Source: Methylomonas sp. (lineage in GTDB: Bacteria > Pseudomonadota > Gammaproteobacteria > Methylococcales > Methylomonadaceae). Taken from it: 39,381 bases of DNA. Positions 1 through 8,585 of this stretch are shown here, piece after piece. A model generated the notes under the pieces. That model searched no databases, was not told where the DNA came from, and saw only the letters and a list, made by a program, of their open reading frames with translations. Made by a program: the position numbers and the translations under genes. Positions within the stretch are counted from its first letter, which is position 1. Each line of letters starts with the position of its first letter. The DNA lies in the NCBI GenBank assembly GCA_026988155.1, contig JALSLW010000031.1, positions 1 to 39,381 of the forward strand. The letters run 5' to 3'.

Positions 1-254
1 ATGGTGTTTTAGTCTTTAGTCTATGGAGATTGTATCTGGAGGGAAATTTAACGACTTGTGCATTAAAAAAAAGATAGTGAAAGGGCGTATCTCAGCAATT
101 ATTCCAAAGACAACGGTACTTCTCTGGATGCATCAAACTGCCGTAAAAATCAATAACAATATCTATAAAGCTGGGACAATTATTTTATCAGATATAAGCT
201 TTGCTAATGAGGGAGAAAGCCAAGAGGGTATTCATATTCTCTTGGCTTTTATTT
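1..254. other. Left-edge segment without a confident gene
   Basis: A reading frame is open on the plus strand from an ATG at 23 to 316. It has no Shine-Dalgarno sequence, its product matches nothing I recognise, it runs through a perfect hairpin at 216-249, and it overlaps the 3' end of the minus-strand gene that stops at 255. I therefore treat this stretch as the intergenic region downstream of that gene. It could hold the end of a feature cut by the window edge. Confidence 0.4.
216..249. terminator. Hairpin terminator after the HPF-sigma gene
   Basis: Positions 216-226 (AAAGCCAAGAG) and 239-249 (CTCTTGGCTTT) form a perfect 11-bp stem around a 12-nt loop. It lies 6 nt beyond the stop codon of the minus-strand gene 255-1343. 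The tail is T-rich in both directions (TTTTATTT on plus, CTTTCTCCC on minus), so it probably ends transcription from the minus-strand gene and may work both ways. Confidence 0.6.
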
Positions 255-1343
255 CTAGAGATGCTTTCCAGTTTGTTCCCTGCGCTTTAACAATCGGCCT
301 AGATCATTTTTCTTGAGATCATTATGATTGCGTTCTGCTAGACTATCCAGCATAAAGGTCTCTGCCTTGTCTAGCAGAGATTCAGTATCTTCTTTACTGT
401 AAGACAGAATATTTTTAGCAATGAAGCCAATTGGTAAACCTTCCCGATAGATCATAATTAGTATCCGACGCCATTGGGCAGGCATATTGCACAAGATCTG
501 ATAGCAGGAAGAGCGTGCACCATACTCAGTCAGTTCCTTAGGGTCAACCGCTGTAGAATCGGGAAGCAGGTCTTTTATATGCTGTACTTCGGATGGATGA
601 TAAAATTCATGAATTTCTTCTTCCACCATGTCTTCGGCTTGATCCATAGCGTCTTTAGGTATCTCTGCTTCGATAGAAATATCTTCTTCGTGCAGTTTTG
701 TTTGTTCAATTTCTTTTTGAATGATGTCATGTACTATTTTAATCAGTTCTTGATATAACAATGCTTCATTTTTGTCGAAATTGTCCCAGTTGATCTTTAC
801 TTGGATGATAGCTTCATCACGAATATCTTCCAATGTTGGGTAACTGTCCATTAAATCACCATTTGCCCATAAATAAGCCAATTCATGGGCGATATAGTCA
901 TCGATTTTTGGCAACAATACTATGAGTGCATCATCCGCAGATTTTTGTTCAGCTTCTGTAGGCAGAGTGGTGGCTACTTTAGCTTGCATGGTTTTTATGC
1001 GTTTATGTCGATCCTTTCGTCTCCATTGTTCCCTGCCACTGATTTTGGCTTGGTGCCGTGTAGCCTGGCGTGCTAATTCTTCAATAGCTTCAATGATCGC
1101 TGTGTTAATTTGTTCATTCACTTCTTTCGCAACTAAAATCTTTTTAGGTGGTAAATGCAGGCGGAAAACAACCTTATATTTATCATTTTTTAACTTCTCT
1201 ACTGTTGTATGTAACTGAAGCTGGCTTGGATTAAAAGCTGCAATGTGCGCAGACAGATGCCGGTCAACCAGTTTCTCAATTTTTGTGCGGATTGCTTCGT
1301 GAGAATCTTTATTAATATTGTGAAAACTAATATCTGATTTCAT
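255..1343 (-). CDS. HPF/RaiA-like ribosome hibernation domain fused to a sigma-70-like region
   Basis: The 362-residue protein appears to have two parts. Residues 1-105 have the layout of HPF/RaiA ribosome-hibernation proteins: an initial strand, a helix (DSHEAIRTKIEKLVDRHL), two strands around 41-65, then a long helix (about 74-100) followed by a basic stretch (GREQWRRKDRHKR). Residues 138-215 form a helical section resembling sigma-70 region 2. Residues 275-335 resemble sigma region 4, with the pattern LCNMPAQWRRILIMIYREGL, then a predicted helix-turn-helix and a closing 'DKAETFML' helix. An acidic linker (215-250) separates them. The start at 1343 has a good Shine-Dalgarno (GGAGAG, 9-nt spacing). 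It is transcribed alone, with a hairpin after the stop and a palindrome upstream at 1405-1424. Ordinary HPF is about 95-190 residues, so the C-terminal half is extra. The HPF call is fairly sure; the sigma-like part is inferred from pattern only, and it could act as a regulator rather than a working sigma factor. Confidence 0.6.
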   Translation of the reverse strand: MKSDISFHNINKDSHEAIRTKIEKLVDRHLSAHIAAFNPSQLQLHTTVEKLKNDKYKVVFRLHLPPKKILVAKEVNEQINTAIIEAIEELARQATRHQAKISGREQWRRKDRHKRIKTMQAKVATTLPTEAEQKSADDALIVLLPKIDDYIAHELAYLWANGDLMDSYPTLEDIRDEAIIQVKINWDNFDKNEALLYQELIKIVHDIIQKEIEQTKLHEEDISIEAEIPKDAMDQAEDMVEEEIHEFYHPSEVQHIKDLLPDSTAVDPKELTEYGARSSCYQILCNMPAQWRRILIMIYREGLPIGFIAKNILSYSKEDTESLLDKAETFMLDSLAERNHNDLKKNDLGRLLKRREQTGKHL

Positions 1344-1404
1344 TCTTAATTTCTCTCCGTTGAGTTAATTGATAGTGAGCAGTATGTAGAAACTATCTTG
1401 GGTG

Positions 1405-1424
1405 TATGTCAGAAAAGTGACATA
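1405..1424. promoter_or_regulatory. Perfect palindrome TATGTCA-N6-TGACATA, candidate operator
   Basis: A 7-bp perfect inverted repeat with a 6-nt spacer sits 61 bp upstream of the HPF-sigma start codon (1343, minus strand). The size and spacing suit a dimeric regulator bound near its promoter. Which regulator binds is unknown. Confidence 0.45.
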
Positions 1425-1491
1425 TGAGATAAACTGAAGAGAAAAATAGAGTCTGCATATTCCTAATTCATTTTGCAGGAGGGTTCAAGCT

Positions 1492-1584
1492 ATGATTTTT
1501 GTCGATATAAAACCGCGCTCCAACATGATGGCGAAGATCAAAAAGAAAAAATATAATTATTGCAATGTTTTTTTTGGTGTCTAA
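1492..1584 (+). CDS. Candidate 30-residue basic microprotein or leader peptide
   Basis: This short frame starts at ATG 1492 behind a near-ideal Shine-Dalgarno, AGGAGGG at 1477-1483 with 8-nt spacing, which is stronger than that of most genes in the window. It encodes 30 residues: a short hydrophobic start (MIFVDIKP), a basic centre (MMAKIKKKKYNY) and a C-terminal CNVFFGV, then TAA at 1582. It lies between the HPF-sigma gene and the thiC promoter, just 15 nt before the proposed thiC -35 box. I do not recognise a family. The strong ribosome binding site is the only real evidence, so it may be a true small protein, a leader peptide, or chance. Confidence 0.38.
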   Translation: MIFVDIKPRSNMMAKIKKKKYNYCNVFFGV

Positions 1585-1598
1585 TGGATTTTGAAGGC

Positions 1599-1627
1599 TT
1601 GCAATTAAGAACGTTTTACTATATTTT
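1599..1627 (+). promoter_or_regulatory. Candidate sigma-70 promoter of thiC
   Basis: TTGCAA at 1599-1604 and TATTTT at 1622-1627 are separated by 17 nt. Transcription would begin near 1634, a few bases before the TPP riboswitch, which is where a riboswitch promoter should be. The -10 box is only a partial match (4 of 6). Confidence 0.4.
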
Positions 1628-1640
1628 AGTTGATTGTCCA

Positions 1641-1722
1641 AAAGGCTAGGGGTGCTGGAGAGACCAGCTGAGAAAAACCCTTTGAACCTGAATCCGGCTA
1701 AAACCGGCGTAGGAAAGCCACT
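1641..1722 (+). ncRNA. TPP (THI-box) riboswitch
   Basis: The conserved parts of the thiamine pyrophosphate aptamer are in order: AGGGGTGC (1648-1655), the signature GCTGAGA (1667-1673), ACCC (1677-1680), GAACCTGAATCCGG (1684-1697), and CCGGCGTAGGAAAGCC (1704-1719). GGCT at 1644-1647 can pair with AGCC at 1716-1719 to close P1. It lies in the 5' leader of thiC, 42 nt before the start codon. No obvious intrinsic terminator follows, so control is probably at translation initiation, by hiding the GGAG at 1752-1755 when TPP binds. Confidence 0.94.
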
Positions 1723-1748
1723 ATTTTCCTGCGCTTGTGCCCTTATAA

Positions 1749-3632
<1,884 letters not shown>

Positions 3633-3643
3633 GGCATTAATAC

Positions 3644-3740
3644 TGTGGAGCTGGTTTTTAAGAGGCTCCAGATATAGTTGCCTAAGTAGGGGAAGTTGTG
3701 TCATTATCAGAGGCAGGGCTTTCCCTATTTTTATTTATGG
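3644..3740 (+). terminator. Possible weak terminator region after thiC
   Basis: Two imperfect hairpins follow the thiC stop: TGGAGC/GCTCCA near 3644-3668, and AGGGGAAG (about 3687-3694) with CTTTCCCT (about 3718-3726), the second followed by ATTTTTATTT. Neither is a strong classical terminator. The second argues against a start codon at 3696 for the next gene, since that would lie inside the stem. Confidence 0.3.
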
Positions 3741-3743
3741 CAG

Positions 3744-4430
3744 ATGATGAATGGAATAATTTCAGAAAATAAAGAACCAGAGAGAAAAAGTAGCTTTCTA
3801 CTGATTGCTGGGGTTATTCTATTGACAGTTTTCCTGTCCGTAGGTGTTACTTTATGGATCGTCAATCAGTATATTTTTCCGAAAAATTTTGATCCGGTTA
3901 TTCTTAATCAGAATGAGCAAAAAAAGCTCAATACAAAATTAGAACAGTTTAGCTGGCTTCGCGATATGAGCTCAGAGCACTCCAATGCAAGAAGAAGTAA
4001 CAGGCTGGAACCTGAAAAATATTCAGAAAAAGGCACGAAAAGAGATATTAGTCTTAGCGAGCGAGAGCTTAATGCGCTGTTAGCAAAGAATACCGATTTG
4101 GCTAATAAATTAGCCATTGATTTGTCTGAAAATTTAGCCAGTGGAAAGCTCTTAGTCCCTTTGGATGACGATTTTCCAATATTAGGCGATAAAACGCTTA
4201 AAATTTCTGCCGGCATAGAGCTTTCCTTTGCTAAAGAAAGGCCTGTCATTAAACTGAGAGGCGTGAGCATTATGGGAATTCCTATTCCGAATGCCTGGCT
4301 GGGCGGAATGAAAAATGTTGATGTTGTAAATGAGTTTGGCCAGGACGAAGGTTTTTGGAAAGCATTTGCAGAGGGAGTAGAAAATATAAAAGTAGAAGAA
4401 AGCCGTTTAGTAGTTAAGTTAAAAGAATAA
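3744..4430 (+). CDS. Membrane-anchored protein of unknown function (DUF2140/YpmS-like pattern)
   Basis: The protein (about 228 residues from the ATG at 3744; the frame opens at 3696 but that start falls in a hairpin) has one N-terminal membrane segment, SFLLIAGVILLTVFLSVGVTLWIV, and so is probably a bitopic inner-membrane protein with an extracytoplasmic domain. A polar linker is followed by a C-terminal domain beginning with 'ISLSERELNALLA' and ending in alternating beta strands (KLLVPLDDDF, TLKISAGIELSF, PVIKLRGVSI, ESRLVVKLKE). The 'LSERELNALL' element recalls the YpmS/DUF2140-type lipid-binding-like domain, but this is only a pattern match. It lies 39 nt before a small acidic protein gene and may be co-transcribed with it. 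Function unknown. Confidence 0.7.
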   Translation: MMNGIISENKEPERKSSFLLIAGVILLTVFLSVGVTLWIVNQYIFPKNFDPVILNQNEQKKLNTKLEQFSWLRDMSSEHSNARRSNRLEPEKYSEKGTKRDISLSERELNALLAKNTDLANKLAIDLSENLASGKLLVPLDDDFPILGDKTLKISAGIELSFAKERPVIKLRGVSIMGIPIPNAWLGGMKNVDVVNEFGQDEGFWKAFAEGVENIKVEESRLVVKLKE

Positions 4431-4469
4431 AGATAGCTTTAATCTTATTAAATACAGCAGAGGTGAAAA

Positions 4470-4781
4470 ATGAGCACAAAAAATGATTTTTTAGAAAAAA
4501 TTCAGGCAACCATTGATGCCCAGCAGGTAAAGTTGGAAAAATTAAAAGAAATAGCTTTGGATGAGTCGAACGAAGCTATTGATGATATTAAAGATGCCAT
4601 TAGCAGTTTGGAGCCAAAATTAGAGCAGGCGAAAGAAAAGGCGGCAGAAATAGCGGATGCTGCTGATGATAAATGGGATGAATTAAAAGATTCTATAGAA
4701 GCTGGGTGGGATGAGGCGGGGAATCAGCTTGAAGAAGGCTGGGATAACCTGACGGATTCGATTAAAAATTTATTTTCTTGA
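4470..4781 (+). CDS. Small acidic amphipathic-helix protein with 11-residue Trp repeats
   Basis: A 103-residue, strongly acidic, almost wholly helical protein with no signal peptide or membrane segment. It starts at ATG 4470 with AGAGGTG about 7 nt upstream. Residues 7-66 look like a coiled coil. The C-terminal third has tryptophans exactly 11 residues apart (W69, W80, W91), each followed by Asp and preceded in two cases by EAG or EEG. Eleven-residue periodicity is typical of surface-lying amphipathic helices, as in apolipoprotein- or LEA-like proteins. Membrane or envelope association is therefore possible, but no function can be assigned. A strong terminator follows the stop directly. Confidence 0.75.
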   Translation: MSTKNDFLEKIQATIDAQQVKLEKLKEIALDESNEAIDDIKDAISSLEPKLEQAKEKAAEIADAADDKWDELKDSIEAGWDEAGNQLEEGWDNLTDSIKNLFS

Positions 4782-4799
4782 TTGTTTCTGGAATTTAAT

Positions 4800-4839
4800 A
4801 AAAAAAGCCTCCTGCTTTCTCAAGCAGGAGGCTTTTTTT
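4800..4839. terminator. Strong bidirectional intrinsic terminator
   Basis: A perfect stem, GCCTCCTGCTT (4807-4817) with AAGCAGGAGGC (4822-4832) and a TCTC loop, is flanked by seven A on the left and seven T on the right. It serves the plus-strand gene ending at 4781 and the minus-strand gene ending at 4862. Confidence 0.95.
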
Positions 4840-4861
4840 GTTTCGTATAAAGAAGGTCAGA

Positions 4862-5524
4862 CTAAGCGGTCATGGCTTTTTTTCTTGAAAGTCCCAATAG
4901 TCCAAGGCCACTGCCCAATAGCCAGGCCGCAGCCGGTACAGGTACAGTTGTAATTGTTAATGTAGCGCTTTGGTAAAAGTAATCTTCAGTATAGGGGCCT
5001 CCGCCAACAATAGCAGGGAAGTTGCTTATTGTATCTAGGGCGGATAAACCAAAATTCAATGCGCCTGAGGTGCCTCCAAGCAAAGAAGCAACATCAACAT
5101 TGAAGTAAGTGCCTTGAGTGCCTAATACAGGATTTGGGGTTGCAGATGCGCTTGGCGGATTTAAAGAGAAGGTTCCGCCAGAGATAATAAGATCAGCTTC
5201 AATAGAAGTGAAAGGAATAGGTGTGTTGTTGACGTCAATATCAGTACTAGTATAAGTATTACTGCCCACTGTAAGACTTGCGTATTCTACAGGCACGTCT
5301 ACAAAGCCTGGAAATGTAGTGCTTTCATCATCAGAAAGGTTGATGGTTAAGAAAGCCGAGGCAATTGCTCCATCTAAACCTGAATAGTTTACAGTTCGAT
5401 TAATTGAGCTTGTTTCAGACACTAATGATGTGGCTAAATCAGTAAATGCGAATGTAGAGGCATTTGCCAGGCCTGTTGCTCCTAGAGATAATGCTAATAC
5501 AGTGGTTTTAGTTAGTAGTTTCAT
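4862..5524 (-). CDS. PEP-CTERM (VPLPA-type) sorting-domain surface protein
   Basis: This 220-residue exported protein has a signal peptide (residues 1-22, ending ANA) and a C-terminal sorting region: the motif VPVPAAAWLLGSGLGLLGL, a hydrophobic helix, then basic RKK. This is the tripartite tail recognised by an exosortase, in the VPLPA-like variant. The body is rich in Ser, Thr, Asn and predicted beta strands, as usual for such proteins. Low conservation outside the tail gives no enzymatic clue. The gene is monocistronic, ends at the shared terminator, and carries a CRP-like palindrome 41 bp upstream of its start (5565-5580). I see no Shine-Dalgarno before the ATG. No exosortase is in the window. 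A role in the extracellular matrix together with EPS is inferred from the family. Confidence 0.9.
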   Translation of the reverse strand: MKLLTKTTVLALSLGATGLANASTFAFTDLATSLVSETSSINRTVNYSGLDGAIASAFLTINLSDDESTTFPGFVDVPVEYASLTVGSNTYTSTDIDVNNTPIPFTSIEADLIISGGTFSLNPPSASATPNPVLGTQGTYFNVDVASLLGGTSGALNFGLSALDTISNFPAIVGGGPYTEDYFYQSATLTITTVPVPAAAWLLGSGLGLLGLSRKKAMTA

Positions 5525-5941
5525 TGGAAAAATAGGGGGGTAAAGAGTTATTAAATAAATTTTATGTGATCAAGTTCACGTTTTAAAAATATCATAATTT
5601 AGTCGGGAAAGCAAACTTTTAATAGTTTGAATAAAAATATTGGGTAGGGGCATTTTGACCTGCGTCAGTTGAGCTTTTTAATCAATAAATCAATATTTAT
5701 ATTGATTTATTAGTTTGGTGTGTTTAGTTTTTTTGCATTGTGTTTTGGTTTTTTTTGTAGTATAAGTAAGTTAGTCGATTATAATATAATAAATAATCGA
5801 CAAGCGCCTCTTTCCTATAGCGAGGCATTTATTAAGCGTGGTAAAAGTTTTTTAGTTCGCGTTTTAATATTACATGAGAGCAAGGATTAGGTAGGCTTAA
5901 ATCATGGCTTAATTACAATAATAACAAGAGGGTTTTGAAAA
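5525..5941. other. AT-rich divergent intergenic region
   Basis: This 417-bp gap separates the PEP-CTERM gene (minus) from the small membrane protein gene (plus). It contains the CRP-like site at 5565-5580, long T- and A-rich runs, and a small GCCTC...GAGGC hairpin near 5806-5827. No frame with a convincing ribosome binding site was found. Confidence 0.6.
5565..5580. promoter_or_regulatory. CRP-like operator TGTGATCAAGTTCACG upstream of the PEP-CTERM gene
   Basis: TGTGA-N6-TCACG closely matches the CRP/FNR-superfamily consensus TGTGA-N6-TCACA. With flanks it reads TTTATGTGATCAAGTTCACG, which is nearly the same as the sites at 27402-27421 and 30196-30215. It lies 41 bp from the PEP-CTERM start codon. 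Confidence 0.6.
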
Positions 5942-6139
5942 ATGGAAAAAGAAGAGAAAAAAAGCATTAGATCTTATGTGCTAATAGTTGTGGTATTGGG
6001 ATTTTTTATGACAGGACTCATGGCAATACTAAAGAGTAGAGAAACAGAGCATTTAAGCTACAGTGATAATACTTCTGTAGAACAGGAAGCACTACTCTAC
6101 GAGGGTGCAAAAAGATTCAATAATGTTTTTGAAGAATAG
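5942..6139 (+). CDS. Small single-span membrane protein of unknown function
   Basis: A 65-residue protein with a charged N-terminus (MEKEEKKSIRS), one hydrophobic segment at about residues 11-30 (YVLIVVVLGFFMTGLMAIL) and a polar tail. By the positive-inside rule the orientation is unclear: Lys/Glu are mixed at the front and KSR follows the span. A GAGGG motif lies about 9 nt before the ATG. It has no neighbours on the same strand and is followed by a hairpin at 6153-6183. Not recognised. Confidence 0.6.
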   Translation: MEKEEKKSIRSYVLIVVVLGFFMTGLMAILKSRETEHLSYSDNTSVEQEALLYEGAKRFNNVFEE

Positions 6140-6152
6140 ATCTGCTAAACAG

Positions 6153-6183
6153 GCACCTCTGTTGGCAATGCTAATAGAGGTGC
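6153..6183 (+). terminator. Hairpin after the small membrane protein
   Basis: GCACCTCT (6153-6160) and AGAGGTGC (6176-6183) form a perfect 8-bp stem around a 15-nt loop. There is no T tract afterwards, so it may be an RNA-stabilising structure rather than an intrinsic terminator. Confidence 0.4.
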
Positions 6184-6277
6184 TCAGAAGTGACAGTCAA
6201 AAAATCAAGGATAATTGCAAAGCCTCCAAGTTTTGAAGAAGTGGCAGGTTTAGCTATAAATTTGGTAGGTATCGATT

Positions 6278-6300
6278 AAAAAAGCTGTTCTGGCTTTTTT
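6278..6300. terminator. Short A/T-flanked hairpin at the end of the phosphatase gene
   Basis: A short AAAAAAGC...GCTTTTTT inverted repeat overlaps the stop codon of the minus-strand phosphatase gene (stop at 6299-6301). It is symmetrical and could terminate in either direction, but the GC core is very short. Confidence 0.45.
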
Positions 6301-6895
6301 ATAAGTTAGGCTGAGTTAAGTTGCAGAATATCAAAGTGATAAAGCTGTCTGCTTTGTCGTTAAAGCATTGAAAACGTGTTAATCCCGCATGATCAAACTG
6401 CAGGCTGAATAATTTATCTGTTGGCAGGTTGAGTAATAGATTAAATAAGATGCGGATGGCGCCTGCATGACTTATAACTAAAATGTGTTTGCCTGAATGA
6501 GTGTTTAATAAACGCTGCCAAGCCAGGTTAATGCGATTAATAAAAGCGCCTAGGTTTTCTGCGTTGGTTGGCGTGCAGTTTATCGGGTCTTGGTAAAACT
6601 GCATTAATTCGTCAGAATCAATTTGTTCAGCTGTTTTGCCTTCCCAGTCACCAAAAAAAATCTCTTGCCAGTCTGGGTCGATAGATAAAGGTGTGTTAGT
6701 TTGAGTGCTGTGCTGTTGAGCAAACTCAAGGCAGCGTAGCAGGGGGGAGCTAATAATGGCATCCCATTGACGATTGGCAGTTGCACTATACATTTGCTGC
6801 CAGCCTTGTTCTGTCAAAGGATCATCTGTGCTACCTCTGTAGTATGAACCGCCAGCCACTTCGCCATGCCGTAAAAAATCGACGGTAGTTTGCAT
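6299..6895 (-). CDS. Histidine phosphatase family protein (CobC/phosphoglycerate mutase-like)
   Basis: A 198-residue member of the histidine phosphatase superfamily. The phosphorylated histidine is in the RHGE motif (R9, H10, G11, E12), R54 is in SSPLLR, E78 in EIFFGDWEG, and the second catalytic histidine is H143 in ISHAG. The pattern 'YRGSTDDPLTEQGWQQM' resembles alpha-ribazole-5'-phosphate phosphatase (CobC), which acts in cobalamin nucleotide-loop assembly, but no cobalamin genes are nearby, so the substrate is open. Its ATG (6893-6895) is one base beyond the argH TGA stop, so it is almost certainly translated together with argH. Confidence 0.88.
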   Translation of the reverse strand: MQTTVDFLRHGEVAGGSYYRGSTDDPLTEQGWQQMYSATANRQWDAIISSPLLRCLEFAQQHSTQTNTPLSIDPDWQEIFFGDWEGKTAEQIDSDELMQFYQDPINCTPTNAENLGAFINRINLAWQRLLNTHSGKHILVISHAGAIRILFNLLLNLPTDKLFSLQFDHAGLTRFQCFNDKADSFITLIFCNLTQPNL

Positions 6896-6896
6896 A

Positions 6897-8288
6897 TCAG
6901 CTATTTAACGCTATGCGAGCGGCAACGATGGCTTTTCTGACTGTGTCAGGGGCAGTGCCTCCAATATGTTTTCTGGCTGCAACTGAGCCTTCAAGTTTTA
7001 AAATATCAAATACATCAGCAGTGATTTCTGTAGAGAATTGCTGTAACTCTTCTAATGATATTTCCGATAAATCTCGTTTGCTATCGACGCCTAATCGTAC
7101 AGCCAGTCCAACCACTTCATGGGCATCGCGAAATGCCATGCCTTTACGTACCAGATAATCGGCCAGATCGGTTGCAGTAGCAAATCCCTGTTTTGCAGCT
7201 TTGTACATATTGTCTTTTTTTGCCGTTAAATGCGGCACCATATCAGCAAAGGCGCGTAGTGAGTTGATTAGTGTATCTGCCGTATCAAACAAGGGTTCTT
7301 TATCTTCCTGGTTATCTTTGTTGTAGGCTAGAGGCTGGCCTTTCATCAGCATTAATAGGGACACCAAATGTCCCGTTACCCGGCCTGATTTTCCTCTGAT
7401 TAATTCAGGTACGTCCGGATTTTTCTTTTGCGGCATGATGGATGAGCCCGTGCAGAAAGCATCGGGGATATCAATAAAATCAAATTGGGCGCTTGCCCAG
7501 ATAACAAGCTCTTCAGAAAAGCGCGATAAATGCATCATAATAAGACTGCCGGCCGCGGTGAATTCAATGGCAAAATCTCTGTCACTGACAGAATCCAGAG
7601 AATTGTTAGATGGGCGGGAAAAGCCTAATAACTCAGCTGTCATCAGTCTATCAATGGGATAGCTGGTGCCTGCCAAAGCGGCCGCACCTAAGGGCATAAT
7701 ATTAATGCGTTTGCAGCAGTCATGCAGACGTTCTTTGTCACGGCAGAGCATTTCAAACCAGGCCATTAAATGATGGCCAAAAGTAACAGGCTGGGCGACT
7801 TGCAGATGTGTGAAGCCTGGCATAATTGTATCAGCTTCTTTTTCTGCCAAATCCAGAATTGCATGCTGCAGACGGCTGAGCTGGCTATTGATATTGTCAA
7901 TTTCCTGGCGGAGATAAAGACGGATATCAGTCGCGACCTGATCGTTTCTAGAGCGGCCTGTATGCAGTTTTTTACCTGCAATACCAATTAATTCAGTTAA
8001 TCTTGCCTCGATGTTCATATGAACATCTTCCTGCTGAATTGACCAGTTGAACTCACCTTGTTCAATTTCTTTAGCTATTGTGCCTAGTCCGCTGATAATC
8101 TCTTCACGTTCAGTTTCAGTCAGAATGCCAATTTTGCATAGCATCTTGGCATGAGCAAGCGAACCTTCAATATCCTGCATTGCCATGCGCTGGTCAAAAT
8201 CAACTGAAGCGGTGAAAATTTCAACAAAAGCATCGGTTGCCTGAGCAAAACGTGCGCTGGATAGTTTGTCTGTATTAACGGTAGCCAT
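6897..8288 (-). CDS. argH: Argininosuccinate lyase ArgH
   Basis: ArgH splits argininosuccinate into arginine and fumarate, the last step of arginine synthesis. The 463-residue length is typical. The fumarase/aspartase superfamily signature [11 protein letters not shown] is at residues 281-291 and holds the catalytic serine loop. HTGRSRNDQ (109-117) and the histidine of GFTHLQ (H161) are the other conserved active-site regions. The gene is divergent from hemC across a 297-bp gap, an arrangement found in other gammaproteobacteria. The downstream phosphatase gene starts one base after its stop. Confidence 0.97.
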   Translation of the reverse strand: MATVNTDKLSSARFAQATDAFVEIFTASVDFDQRMAMQDIEGSLAHAKMLCKIGILTETEREEIISGLGTIAKEIEQGEFNWSIQQEDVHMNIEARLTELIGIAGKKLHTGRSRNDQVATDIRLYLRQEIDNINSQLSRLQHAILDLAEKEADTIMPGFTHLQVAQPVTFGHHLMAWFEMLCRDKERLHDCCKRINIMPLGAAALAGTSYPIDRLMTAELLGFSRPSNNSLDSVSDRDFAIEFTAAGSLIMMHLSRFSEELVIWASAQFDFIDIPDAFCTGSSIMPQKKNPDVPELIRGKSGRVTGHLVSLLMLMKGQPLAYNKDNQEDKEPLFDTADTLINSLRAFADMVPHLTAKKDNMYKAAKQGFATATDLADYLVRKGMAFRDAHEVVGLAVRLGVDSKRDLSEISLEELQQFSTEITADVFDILKLEGSVAARKHIGGTAPDTVRKAIVAARIALNS

Positions 8289-8334
8289 AAGTAATCTATT
8301 AAAAAAATGAGCTAAATTTGTAGCTAAAAAAACC

Positions 8335-8454
8335 GTAATGACTCAGTGTATTGCCATTTTCATCAGTGGGAGCAATCTTGGGTATTGTAGGATGAAAACC
8401 CTAGGGCAAGATTCCTCGCTCCGTTCGAAATGACAAATTATTCAGAGTCGTTAC
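8335..8454. repeat. 120-bp imperfect palindrome between argH and hemC
   Basis: The ends GTAATGACTC (8335-8344) and GAGTCGTTAC (8445-8454) are inverted repeats (9 of 10). Further in, GGGAGCAATCTTG pairs imperfectly with CAAGATTCCTCGCTCC. The segment can therefore fold into a long interrupted hairpin and looks like a small palindromic (MITE- or REP-like) element. It takes up nearly half of the divergent promoter region. No coding content. Confidence 0.5.
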
Positions 8455-8585
8455 AAACGCCAATTATACCGTTAAATGCAAAGAAAGAGAGTTATCTATT
8501 TAAAAGTTGCAAGTAAATTAATTTCGGATCTTATGACGATCAGATTACAATAGGATGTTTATTTGAAAGATGTTTAGGATTCGTT

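Noticed and set aside
23-316. 97-codon plus-strand open frame at the left edge
   Set aside because: No ribosome binding site, contains the perfect terminator-like hairpin, and overlaps the 3' end of the opposite gene.
474-1218. Plus-strand open frames opposite the HPF-sigma gene
   Set aside because: They lie wholly antisense to a well-supported gene and have no ribosome binding sites or family patterns.
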